6,392 nucleotides of DNA from an uncultured Collinsella sp. (GTDB taxonomy: Bacteria; Actinomycetota; Coriobacteriia; Coriobacteriales; Coriobacteriaceae). Made by a program: the position numbers and the translations under genes. Below are positions 1-5,425 of the stretch, in pieces (the stretch's first letter is position 1; each line of letters opens with the position of its first letter). The DNA is taken from positions 1 to 6,392 of the forward strand of contig CATYZI010000058.1 in NCBI GenBank assembly GCA_958415625.1, read 5' to 3'. The notes under the pieces were generated by a model. That model had not been told where the DNA came from. It did no database searches and saw nothing but the letters and a program-made list of their open reading frames with translations.

Positions 1-51
1 CATGCGAACCTCCAGTCCGGACCGCCCTGCGGTCCAACTTTCTGTCCGCAC
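1..51 (-). mobile_element. Possible 5' end of a group II intron inside the PTS gene (tentative)
   Basis: Reading the minus strand, the sequence just after the last recognisable EIIC codons begins GTGCGGACAGAAAGTTG at base 51. Bacterial group II introns start with GUGYG, usually followed by a short stem with an A-rich loop. Here GAC-AGAAA-GUU could form that stem. A second, perfect hairpin GGACCG-CCCTG-CGGTCC follows at 19-35. None of the three frames of this stretch encodes a PTS-like membrane segment, so a simple frameshift is not enough to explain the break. Only 51 bases are visible, with no maturase and no domain V, so this is a hypothesis. Another insertion, a deletion junction or an assembly break would look the same. 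Confidence 0.3.
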
Positions 52-806
52 CCCCGAACGATCTTGTGCAGGCGCTTCTCGAGGAAGGCCAGAATGGCGC
101 AGGCGATAACGATGGGGATAACGTGGCCCTGATAACCGATCCACTCAAAGCTGTAGACGCCGGGAATGACGGTGACCATGGTCTGCACGCCCTCGGAGGC
201 AACCGTATAGGCGCTCTGCAGCGAGGAGTTGATGAACGCACCACCGACGACGGCGCCCAAATACGGGTTGGCGCCAAAGGCCTTAGCGGCGGAGTAACCG
301 ATCAGGATCTGCAGAATACCAAAGGACGTGCCCGAGACCAGGTCGGCGATCTTATAAATAAAGTTATTGGTGTCGAGCGCGATAAAGCCGTTAGAGGCCA
401 TAAAGTTGAGGGCGCTCATAATGCCCAGCAGCAGGCCCGAAGCCACGATGGCGGGGATGATGGGGACAAAGACGTCGCCGAGTACCTTAATGGCACGCAT
501 AAAGATGTTCTGCTGCTGCGCCGCTGCCTCCTTGACCTCGGCCTTGGTGGCAGCCTCGACGCCGCTGAGCGCAATAAACTCGTCGTAGACCTTGTTGACG
601 GTGCCAGTGCCAAAAATAATCTGGAGCTGGCCCTGGGCCTCAAAGACGCCCTTGGCGCCGTCGATATTCTCGAGGGCCTCCTTGTCGACCTTGGCGTTAT
701 CGGCAATCACCAGGCGCAGACGCGTGGCGCAGTGTGCGGCAGAGACGACGTTGTCGGCGCCACCGATATTGTCGAGCACCTCTTGGGCTGATTTGCGGTA
801 GTCCAT
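1..806 (-). CDS. scrA: PTS sucrose-type transporter EIIBC, N-terminal part (interrupted or cut by window edge)
   Basis: This is the EIIB and first EIIC part of a glucose-superfamily PTS permease, which imports and phosphorylates a sugar at the cytoplasmic membrane. The start is ATG at 806, behind a GGAGGA Shine-Dalgarno. The protein begins MDYRKSAQEVLDNIGG. EIIB covers about residues 1-90, with the phospho-cysteine Cys26 in AAHCATRLRLV and the segment GQLQIIFGTGTVNKVYDEF. EIIC starts near residue 105 with FVPIIPAIVASGLLLG, then NPYLGAVVGGAF and IGYQGHVIPIV. From memory these match ScrA (sucrose) better than TreB or MurP, so sucrose is the best guess; a related glucoside is possible. The frame stays open to base 1, but family resemblance ends at HKIV (Val250, base 57). 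The next 18 residues are Gly/Arg-rich and not membrane-like, and no other frame restores homology. The family is usually 450 residues or longer. The LacI-type gene upstream on the same strand is the likely regulator. Confidence 0.85.
   Translation of the reverse strand, partial: MDYRKSAQEVLDNIGGADNVVSAAHCATRLRLVIADNAKVDKEALENIDGAKGVFEAQGQLQIIFGTGTVNKVYDEFIALSGVEAATKAEVKEAAAQQQNIFMRAIKVLGDVFVPIIPAIVASGLLLGIMSALNFMASNGFIALDTNNFIYKIADLVSGTSFGILQILIGYSAAKAFGANPYLGAVVGGAFINSSLQSAYTVASEGVQTMVTVIPGVYSFEWIGYQGHVIPIVIACAILAFLEKRLHKIVRGCGQKVGPQGGPDWRFA
19..35. repeat. Perfect 6-bp inverted repeat (hairpin) near the left edge
   Basis: GGACCG (19-24) and CGGTCC (30-35) are exact reverse complements around the 5-base loop CCCTG. 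It lies inside the non-homologous tail of the PTS frame. It could be a stem of a structured RNA, such as intron domain I, or part of an intergenic repeat. No T-tract follows on either strand, so it is not a convincing terminator. Confidence 0.5.
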
Positions 807-816
807 GACTTCCCTT

Positions 817-822
817 TCCTCC
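817..822 (-). promoter_or_regulatory. Shine-Dalgarno of the PTS gene
   Basis: On the minus strand GGAGGA is followed by 10 bases and then ATG at 806. A second purine run, AAGGGA, sits closer to the start. Together they fix ATG 806 as the start, which also gives the usual short N-terminus before the EIIB domain. Confidence 0.75.
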
Positions 823-861
823 AACGGGCGCATCTGCACCCGGCCATCTTTGACACTTACA

Positions 862-876
862 CTGTAATCGTTTTCA
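862..876 (-). promoter_or_regulatory. LacI-family/cre-like operator, PTS-proximal copy
   Basis: The minus strand reads TGAAAACGATTACAG and the plus strand CTGTAATCGTTTTCA. The 14-base core is an imperfect palindrome around a central CG and fits the catabolite-responsive consensus TGWNANCGNTNWCA, which LacI/GalR-family operators share. It is identical to the copy at 888-902 and lies about 56 bases upstream of the PTS start. The LacI-family protein encoded directly upstream is the most likely binder; a CcpA-like global regulator is the alternative. Confidence 0.75.
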
Positions 877-887
877 GTCTCATATGT

Positions 888-902
888 CTGTAATCGTTTT
901 CA
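888..902 (-). promoter_or_regulatory. LacI-family/cre-like operator, distal copy
   Basis: This is an exact second copy of TGAAAACGATTACAG, 26 bp from the first (start to start), about 2.5 helical turns. The pair suggests cooperative binding or occlusion of the PTS promoter. I could not pick out a strong sigma-70 promoter. A weak pair, TTCACC and TACAGA with a 16-base spacer, overlaps this copy, which would fit repression by steric block. Confidence 0.75.
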
Positions 903-990
903 CAGTAGGGTGAACGGTAGGAAAAAGCCGGCGAAAGGTAGTTTTAAAGCAAAAAGAGGCGGCTCAGAGACAGGCAGACGTGCCCAAAGC

Positions 991-1971
991 CTAGACATTC
1001 ATAAGCTGATGGCCGAGCTTGAGCGTCTTTAGACCACTCTCCCCCTCCACGCCATCGAGCGTGTTGAGCAACATATTGGTCGCCTCGACGCCACTGGTCA
1101 GGTAGCCATAATGCACGGTGGGAATGCCGCCCGTCAGCGCGCGCAAAAACGCGTTGTCGCCAAAACCGCTCACGCGGTGTATGCCCTCGCCCATACCGCG
1201 AACCTCATCGATGGCACGCAGCGCGCCCGCCGCCATGGTGTCGGTCGCGCAGGCGACAAACGAAACATCGGGGGCATCGGCAAGCAGCTCGCGCGCAGCG
1301 CGATAGCCCGAGTCGAGCGTAAACGAGCCCAGGCGAATCAAGGCAGCATCGAGTGGGTTACCCGCGGCGCGCAAACCGGCTTCAAAACCGCGGCGGCGTT
1401 CATAACCAGCCGCGCGGTCTTCTTCGGTAACTCCAATGTAGGCAATCTTGCCGTCCACGCGACCCGCAAGCGCACGGCCCAGCTCAAAGGCAGCCTCGTA
1501 ATCGTCGTGATAGACGCACGCCGCACCCTCGACATGCTGGCCGATCAACACAATGGGCACACGGCACGACTCAATCGCGCGACGGTGCTCGTCGGTGATT
1601 ATGGTTGCCACCAGCACAATGCCATCGACCGGGTGGTTTTGGAATAAATCGAGGTACTCGAGCTCGCGATCGGGGGCGTTATCGGTATTGGCAAGCAGCA
1701 TCTGGTAGCCACGGCGACCGAGCACCTGGCCAATACCGGCGGTAATGCGACTCACGGATTCCGAGTTGATCTTAGGTACGATGACGCCGATGAGCTTGGT
1801 GGAACCGGTGCGCAGCGCGCGAGCCTGGCTGGATCGCACGTATCCGGTCAGCTCGATTGCCTGCTTAATGCGCTCGGCCTTGTCCGCCGAGATATATCCC
1901 CCGTTGAGGTAGCGCGAGACGGCGGCGCTCGAAACGCCAGCCAGCTCGGCCACATCTTTCATCTTTACCAC
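991..1971 (-). CDS. LacI/GalR-family transcriptional regulator, probable sugar (sucrose) operon repressor
   Basis: This cytoplasmic DNA-binding repressor has a helix-turn-helix at the N-terminus (KDVAELAGVSSAAVSRYLNGGYIS), the hinge-side segment ALRTGSTKLIGVIVPKI, and a periplasmic-binding-protein-like ligand core. The core shows LFQNHPVDGIVLVATI, GYERRRGFEAGL, VACATDTMAAGALRAIDE and SGFGDN. Length (about 326 residues) is typical. I chose GTG at 1971, giving MVKMKDVAELAG, because AGGGG lies 5 bases upstream and family members begin just before the helix-turn-helix. ATG at 2004 (337 residues, weak AAGG ahead) and ATG at 1962 are alternatives. The sequence type VSRYLN-GYIS with an ELEYLDLFQNHPVDGI core recalls regulators beside sucrose PTS genes in Firmicutes (from memory). 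The PTS gene downstream on the same strand, with two LacI-type operators between, supports local control. The effector is not known from sequence; the sugar or sugar phosphate is inferred. Confidence 0.9.
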   Translation of the reverse strand: MVKMKDVAELAGVSSAAVSRYLNGGYISADKAERIKQAIELTGYVRSSQARALRTGSTKLIGVIVPKINSESVSRITAGIGQVLGRRGYQMLLANTDNAPDRELEYLDLFQNHPVDGIVLVATIITDEHRRAIESCRVPIVLIGQHVEGAACVYHDDYEAAFELGRALAGRVDGKIAYIGVTEEDRAAGYERRRGFEAGLRAAGNPLDAALIRLGSFTLDSGYRAARELLADAPDVSFVACATDTMAAGALRAIDEVRGMGEGIHRVSGFGDNAFLRALTGGIPTVHYGYLTSGVEATNMLLNTLDGVEGESGLKTLKLGHQLMNV

Positions 1972-1976
1972 GAGCA

Positions 1977-1981
1977 CCCCT
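1977..1981 (-). promoter_or_regulatory. Shine-Dalgarno deciding the regulator start (GTG 1971)
   Basis: AGGGG on the minus strand is spaced 5 bases from GTG at 1971, but 14 bases from ATG 1962 and downstream of ATG 2004. This is the main reason for preferring the GTG start. The site is short, so the choice is moderate. Confidence 0.45.
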
Positions 1982-2067
1982 GACAACGAATTCACAGGCA
2001 CCATGATAGCTGCCTTGCCAGCAAATTGAGTAAATAAAATTCCTGGTCGAAGAAACGTCAGCGAGCG

Positions 2068-2156
2068 GGCAGCTGCCGTGGCGAGGTGCCGCGAAAGAGG
2101 AGCGAAGCGTACTTTATGTACGCGAGCGACGGTTTGAGCGGCAGATCGTCCGGCAG
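2068..2156. repeat. Nested inverted-repeat element, possible structured RNA or intergenic repeat
   Basis: Three stems nest symmetrically. CTGCCG (2073-2078) pairs with CGGCAG (2151-2156), TGCCGC (2087-2092) with GCGGCA (2138-2143), and GCGTAC (2107-2112) with GTACGC (2118-2123) around the loop TTTAT. The palindrome GGCAGCTGCC (2068-2077) overlaps the outer arm. The region encodes no plausible protein. It lies between the end of the polysaccharide operon and the regulator gene, where a mobile intergenic repeat or a small RNA could sit. Function is unknown. Confidence 0.45.
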
Positions 2157-2178
2157 ATGCCTGCGCAGCGTCGAGCGG

Positions 2179-2202
2179 TCCGGCGTTTGTTAAAACGCCG
2201 GA
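2179..2202 (-). terminator. Hairpin ending the PelG-CotH-VTC-DUF4956 operon
   Basis: TCCGGCGTTT (2179-2188) and AAACGCCGGA (2193-2202) form a perfect 10-bp stem with a 4-base loop. It begins 6 bases after the TAA stop of the DUF4956 gene. There is no long T-run after the stem on the minus strand, so it may be a weak or Rho-assisted terminator, or an mRNA 3'-end stabiliser. Its position and perfect stem make an end-of-operon role likely. Confidence 0.6.
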
Positions 2203-2208
2203 ACATAG

Positions 2209-2874
2209 TTAGCCGTGGTACTCGCCGTTGTACTGGATGAGCGTCAGGTCCTCAACGCCGTCGAGCGCACGGATAGCATCGGCATAGGGCATATCAACGC
2301 CATCCGAGAACACCTCGACGGCCATCTCGACCCTGTCGCCGCGCATCGTCTTAGACTTGACGGTGAACTTGGTGCGGCCAAATGCACGCACGATATCGTC
2401 GCCGGTGGTCTGGCCCGTGTAGTGGATGACCATCATGTACACGCGCGACTTGTCCTGGTGGCTCGCAAAGCCGGCGATCATCACCACGATCACCACCGCC
2501 GTGAGCGCCACGAGCGCATACATGCCGGCTCCCGCCGTAATGCCCGTGGTAATGGCCCAAAACAGATACAGCAGGTCGAGCGGATCCTTGACCGCCGTAC
2601 GATAACGGACGATGGACAGAGCACCGACCATACCGAGCGAGATGACCACGTTTGTCGAGATCGCGAGCGTGACCATGCAGGTGAGCACACACATGCCCAC
2701 GAGCGTCACGGCAAAGCTACGCGAATACACCACGCCGGTAAAAAAGCGCTTGTAGACGTAATAGATCAGGATGCCCATGGCGAGCGCCACGAACAGCGAC
2801 AGGCCGATCTTGGCAGGGTCGACCTGGCCAAACGCCTCCAAAACGGAGTTCTTAAAAAAGTCCCTGGTGCTCAT
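2209..2874 (-). CDS. DUF4956 domain-containing membrane protein
   Basis: This 221-residue integral membrane protein belongs to the DUF4956 family, whose function is not established. Hydrophobic segments lie near residues 24-44 and 54-85, and again near 101-136. Between them is the family signature GALSIVRYRTAVKDP (84-98), whose basic residues sit by the membrane. Residues about 140-221 form a soluble mixed alpha/beta domain, probably cytoplasmic, ending LTLIQYNGEYHG. The ATG at 2874 follows the VTC-domain stop by 3 bases, and a GAGGGGA Shine-Dalgarno lies inside the end of that gene. DUF4956 genes commonly neighbour VTC-domain genes, so the two products probably work together. By analogy with the eukaryotic VTC complex, where small membrane subunits form the polyphosphate channel, this could be the membrane partner of the neighbour; that is inference. 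Confidence 0.85.
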   Translation of the reverse strand: MSTRDFFKNSVLEAFGQVDPAKIGLSLFVALAMGILIYYVYKRFFTGVVYSRSFAVTLVGMCVLTCMVTLAISTNVVISLGMVGALSIVRYRTAVKDPLDLLYLFWAITTGITAGAGMYALVALTAVVIVVMIAGFASHQDKSRVYMMVIHYTGQTTGDDIVRAFGRTKFTVKSKTMRGDRVEMAVEVFSDGVDMPYADAIRALDGVEDLTLIQYNGEYHG

Positions 2875-2877
2875 GGT

Positions 2878-3669
2878 CTAAATATCCCCTCGGTTCCCAA
2901 AATCCGATTCCCAGTGGTTAAATCCGCGCAGGTAGGCGGTCTTTTCGTAACACAGGCAGTACTTGGAGACCGCCGTGAGTTCGGCCGCGCCCGGCGGCAC
3001 CATATCGCGCACGAGCTGTGGGCAAAGCTCCGTAAACTTGACCTCCATCACCAGTTTGCCGGGCTCCAGGACCGGCAGCGCGGGCAGCGTCGCGTCAAAG
3101 ATATCGAAGCTTCCCACCGCGGCACGCACGTTCATGTCAAACGTGATGCGCACGGTGCCCTCATCCATCACCCACGGCTCGCGCTCGTAGTCCACGATGG
3201 TACGCGGGCGCATCATGTTGCAGATGCACTCGATGTAGAACTCGCGGCAGAGCGGATAGGGGCTCCTCAGCAAAAAGTCGAAGTCGCCGGCCAGAATCTG
3301 CTCAAACTCGCCGCGCGTAAGTGGCGCGTCCTCCTTGTAGATCCAGCTGCCGTACTTCTTTTTGCGCTCGAGTTTAATCACCTTGTCGCTGCCGTTATAG
3401 ATACGCACGCGATACTTTTTGCGCATGAGAATGCCGGCGTCTTTTTCCTCGTAGGCCGAGTTGCAGTAGTCGTCAAAATACAGGCTGCGAATAGTGTAAC
3501 CGCCCGCCCGCGCATGCTTGTCCAGCTTAAACACCGGCGCCATGCGACAGGCAAGCGCGGCATGCTCGCCCTCGTTAATGAGATATTTTAGCTCGTGGCG
3601 GTAACGCTCCTGCGTTGCACGCGCAGGCGGAGCCGCCAAGCGCTCAAGCAGCGCGCTAGCCCTCCTCAT
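2878..3669 (-). CDS. VTC-domain protein (polyphosphate polymerase domain, TTM fold)
   Basis: This 263-residue soluble protein has the triphosphate-tunnel fold of the VTC domain, which in yeast Vtc4 makes polyphosphate from ATP. Tunnel-type basic and acidic residues appear in order: RHELKY (24-29), SLYFDD (62-67), RKKYRVRIYN (83-92) with the Arg-x-Arg pair 87/89, IKLERKKK (98-105), the acidic MEVKFTE (208-214) with Glu209 as likely metal ligand, and SKYC (235-238). Equivalence to Vtc4 residues is from family knowledge. It has no SPX domain and no membrane segment, unlike eukaryotic Vtc4, so it probably relies on the DUF4956 protein for membrane attachment. ATG at 3669 overlaps the CotH stop by 14 bases and has GGAGG 6 bases upstream. 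Polymerase activity is plausible but unproven; a polyphosphate-sensing or other triphosphate role is possible. Confidence 0.88.
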   Translation of the reverse strand: MRRASALLERLAAPPARATQERYRHELKYLINEGEHAALACRMAPVFKLDKHARAGGYTIRSLYFDDYCNSAYEEKDAGILMRKKYRVRIYNGSDKVIKLERKKKYGSWIYKEDAPLTRGEFEQILAGDFDFLLRSPYPLCREFYIECICNMMRPRTIVDYEREPWVMDEGTVRITFDMNVRAAVGSFDIFDATLPALPVLEPGKLVMEVKFTELCPQLVRDMVPPGAAELTAVSKYCLCYEKTAYLRGFNHWESDFGNRGDI

Positions 3670-5425
3670 ACGTGTCCTCCACGACCTTACCGCCGTCTTG
3701 CACGTAAAAACACTTCATGCCGTAGTGCTTGCCGTCGTCGGTCACATAGTAGTCAAACGCATCTTGCGTATAGCCGTCAGAATTGGTGGCACGCACGCGC
3801 ACAAAATACTGGCCGGTATCGGGCGCATCGCAGGTCACCTCGGGAAGCAGCACGTCCTCGGCCTTAAAAAGCACGTCCTTGATGGCGTAATCGCGCGCCA
3901 GCTCCACGGTGTAGCGAATGTCACGAGCTTGGAAATCGTACGAAGCATCCCAGTTAATGCGCAGCTTGCCGTTATCGATCTGCGGCACACCGATGTAGAA
4001 CGGCATGGGCTTTTTATAGCTCTCGCGGAAGCTCTTATAGTTCTCTTCGATCTCGGCCGGAATCGCCGCGGCGATCTGCTCGTATTGATCCTTGGTAACA
4101 GGCAGATTATCGATATCAGGCGAAGCAAAGACTAGCGATTCGGTAACCTCGCGATAATGCTCGATCATCTTGGTCAGGCGCGTCTCGGTCAAATACGTAC
4201 GCAGGTCCTTGACGGCGCGATCGAGCTCACCGCGGAACGCCTTGCTGCGCAGCGCACGATTGAATAGCACGTTGCCCCAGTAGTTGCTTACGCCGCGCTC
4301 CCAGCTCGCATAATCCGAGAACCCCGTCAGGCTCAGCTCAAGCTTACGCAGCATGCCGTCGTTATCCCAATCCAAGATGTACCAGACCTTGGAGTTAAGC
4401 GGGCCGTACAGATAGCAGTTGCGGTTCTGCGTATCGCAGTTGCCCGTCAGGATCTGAAACGCCAACCAATAGACCAGGTTCTCGGTATCAAAGTAGGTGT
4501 CGAGCACGTCATCGATCTTTAGCGATTCGTCGTTGAGCGCATCGAGCATCTCGATGAGCTTGGTGTGGTCCGAATCGCCCTTGATCTCGAGCATGCCCTC
4601 AAAGTTTACCTGGCTGTAGTCTGGATCGTCGGCAAGCTTAATGGTGTCCTCGTAGCGATGGAAATCAAAGCTGTTCACCTTGTACAGGTGCCCACTCTTA
4701 TCAAGGCCATGTGCCTTAAGCGCCGTCTTGTTGAGCTGCTCCACCTGCGTAAACAGGCCGTAGTCCTCAAAGGTGTCGTTGGACTTTTCGGTCTGGTCGC
4801 ACACCCACAGATGCACAAACTGCGTGCGCAGGCCCATCATCTGGGGAATCCCGCGGATAAGATCGTAGGCCATCTTGTTGCGAAAACGCATACCCTCGCC
4901 CATGTGTTTGTTGAGCGCAATCGCGCGCTGTTGGCGCCAGGTGCCCTTGCCTTTTTTGAGCTCCACCTTGTAATTCTTTTGCGAGTTCATGCTCGATGTC
5001 TGACCGCGCACCTGCACGGTGGCATTGGGCGCTTCCTCGCCATAGCCAACCTCGCCGGCCACCGGGCCGTCTTCGTCGCCCGCCTGCAGCAGGCCCATAA
5101 CCTGATAGCGCGTCACGCCCATGTCGGCATAGTCATACACCGAGTACGTATTGATCTCGGCCCAGCTATGGTCCGTGTTCTCGGAGCTGTTGCCGCGCGA
5201 GACCGTCAGGTACATGGTCACAATGTCCGAGTCGTCGTAGACCTCGTACAGCTCATCTTTATCGCGTAGGTGCTTGGACTGGTCGGAGGCCTCGGCCTTT
5301 TTAATCTTGCCCTGCTTTTTGAGCTTTTTTGTCGAGGATTCGTCCTGAGATGAGCAGCCCGAAAGCAGCAGCGCGCCGGCAGCCGCCTCGAACAGACAGC
5401 GGCGAGACATCAACTTATCGATCAT
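3656..5425 (-). CDS. CotH-family kinase, predicted lipoprotein with C-terminal Fn3-like domain
   Basis: This 589-residue exported protein has an atypical CotH-type kinase domain. The N-terminus MIDKLMSRRCLFEAAAGALLLSGC carries a lipobox LSGC with Cys24, so it is probably anchored outside the membrane; SRRCLF resembles a twin-arginine motif. A charged linker (about 25-60) precedes the kinase region (about 65-430). Visible motifs are VQVRGQTSSMNSQKNYKVEL (137-156), GNCDTQNRNCYLY (328-340, candidate catalytic Asp331) and YILDWDNDG (349-357, candidate metal-binding Asp352/Asp354). Residues about 475-562 look like a fibronectin type III fold. In Bacillus, CotH phosphorylates spore-coat proteins; the substrate here is unknown. 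ATG 5425 has GGGGAGG 5 bases upstream and overlaps the PelG stop by 11 bases. In this operon it may modify a surface protein or a polysaccharide-export component. Confidence 0.9.
   Translation of the reverse strand: MIDKLMSRRCLFEAAAGALLLSGCSSQDESSTKKLKKQGKIKKAEASDQSKHLRDKDELYEVYDDSDIVTMYLTVSRGNSSENTDHSWAEINTYSVYDYADMGVTRYQVMGLLQAGDEDGPVAGEVGYGEEAPNATVQVRGQTSSMNSQKNYKVELKKGKGTWRQQRAIALNKHMGEGMRFRNKMAYDLIRGIPQMMGLRTQFVHLWVCDQTEKSNDTFEDYGLFTQVEQLNKTALKAHGLDKSGHLYKVNSFDFHRYEDTIKLADDPDYSQVNFEGMLEIKGDSDHTKLIEMLDALNDESLKIDDVLDTYFDTENLVYWLAFQILTGNCDTQNRNCYLYGPLNSKVWYILDWDNDGMLRKLELSLTGFSDYASWERGVSNYWGNVLFNRALRSKAFRGELDRAVKDLRTYLTETRLTKMIEHYREVTESLVFASPDIDNLPVTKDQYEQIAAAIPAEIEENYKSFRESYKKPMPFYIGVPQIDNGKLRINWDASYDFQARDIRYTVELARDYAIKDVLFKAEDVLLPEVTCDAPDTGQYFVRVRATNSDGYTQDAFDYYVTDDGKHYGMKCFYVQDGGKVVEDTYEEG
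3676..3680 (-). promoter_or_regulatory. Shine-Dalgarno of the VTC-domain gene, inside the CotH gene
   Basis: GGAGG lies 6 bases upstream of ATG 3669, within the last codons of the CotH gene. With the 14-base gene overlap this supports translational coupling of the two. Confidence 0.7.

Larger units (their letters stand above)
807..990. other. Intergenic region between the LacI-family gene and the PTS gene
   Basis: The 184 bases hold the PTS Shine-Dalgarno, the two operator copies and short T-runs after the regulator stop (for example CTCTTTTTGCTTT on the minus strand near 946-958). I found no convincing stem ahead of those T-runs, so there is no clear terminator and read-through from the regulator gene into the PTS gene is possible. 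Confidence 0.6.
2005..2208. other. Intergenic region between the polysaccharide operon and the sugar module
   Basis: The 204 bases hold, from high to low coordinate, the operon-end hairpin, the nested inverted repeats, and an AT-rich stretch (about 2018-2042) just upstream of the regulator that probably contains its promoter. A TATCAT at 2003-2008 on the minus strand could be a -10 element if the downstream GTG start is used; TTTACT is present further upstream but at a poor 20-base spacing. No operator copy like those at 862-902 was seen here. Confidence 0.55.

Noticed and set aside
66..791. Plus-strand open frame of 241 codons opposite the PTS gene
   Set aside because: The minus-strand frame has clear EIIB/EIIC motifs and a strong Shine-Dalgarno; the plus-strand product is low-complexity Gly/Asp/Ala and resembles nothing.
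921..958. Terminator after the regulator gene (GCCGGC followed by TTTTT, and CTCTTTTTGC)
   Set aside because: The only stems are a 6-base palindrome without a loop or very weak pairings, so it was not annotated as a terminator.
2215..3591. Long plus-strand open frame of 458 codons
   Set aside because: It runs antisense across the DUF4956 and VTC genes, is very rich in His/Arg/Asp with no recognisable fold, and crosses a real gene junction. It is a shadow produced by GC-rich codon use.
4565..5269. Plus-strand open frame of 234 codons opposite the CotH gene
   Set aside because: It is antisense to conserved CotH motifs and has a composition typical of a shadow frame (Leu/Val/His rich, no domain).
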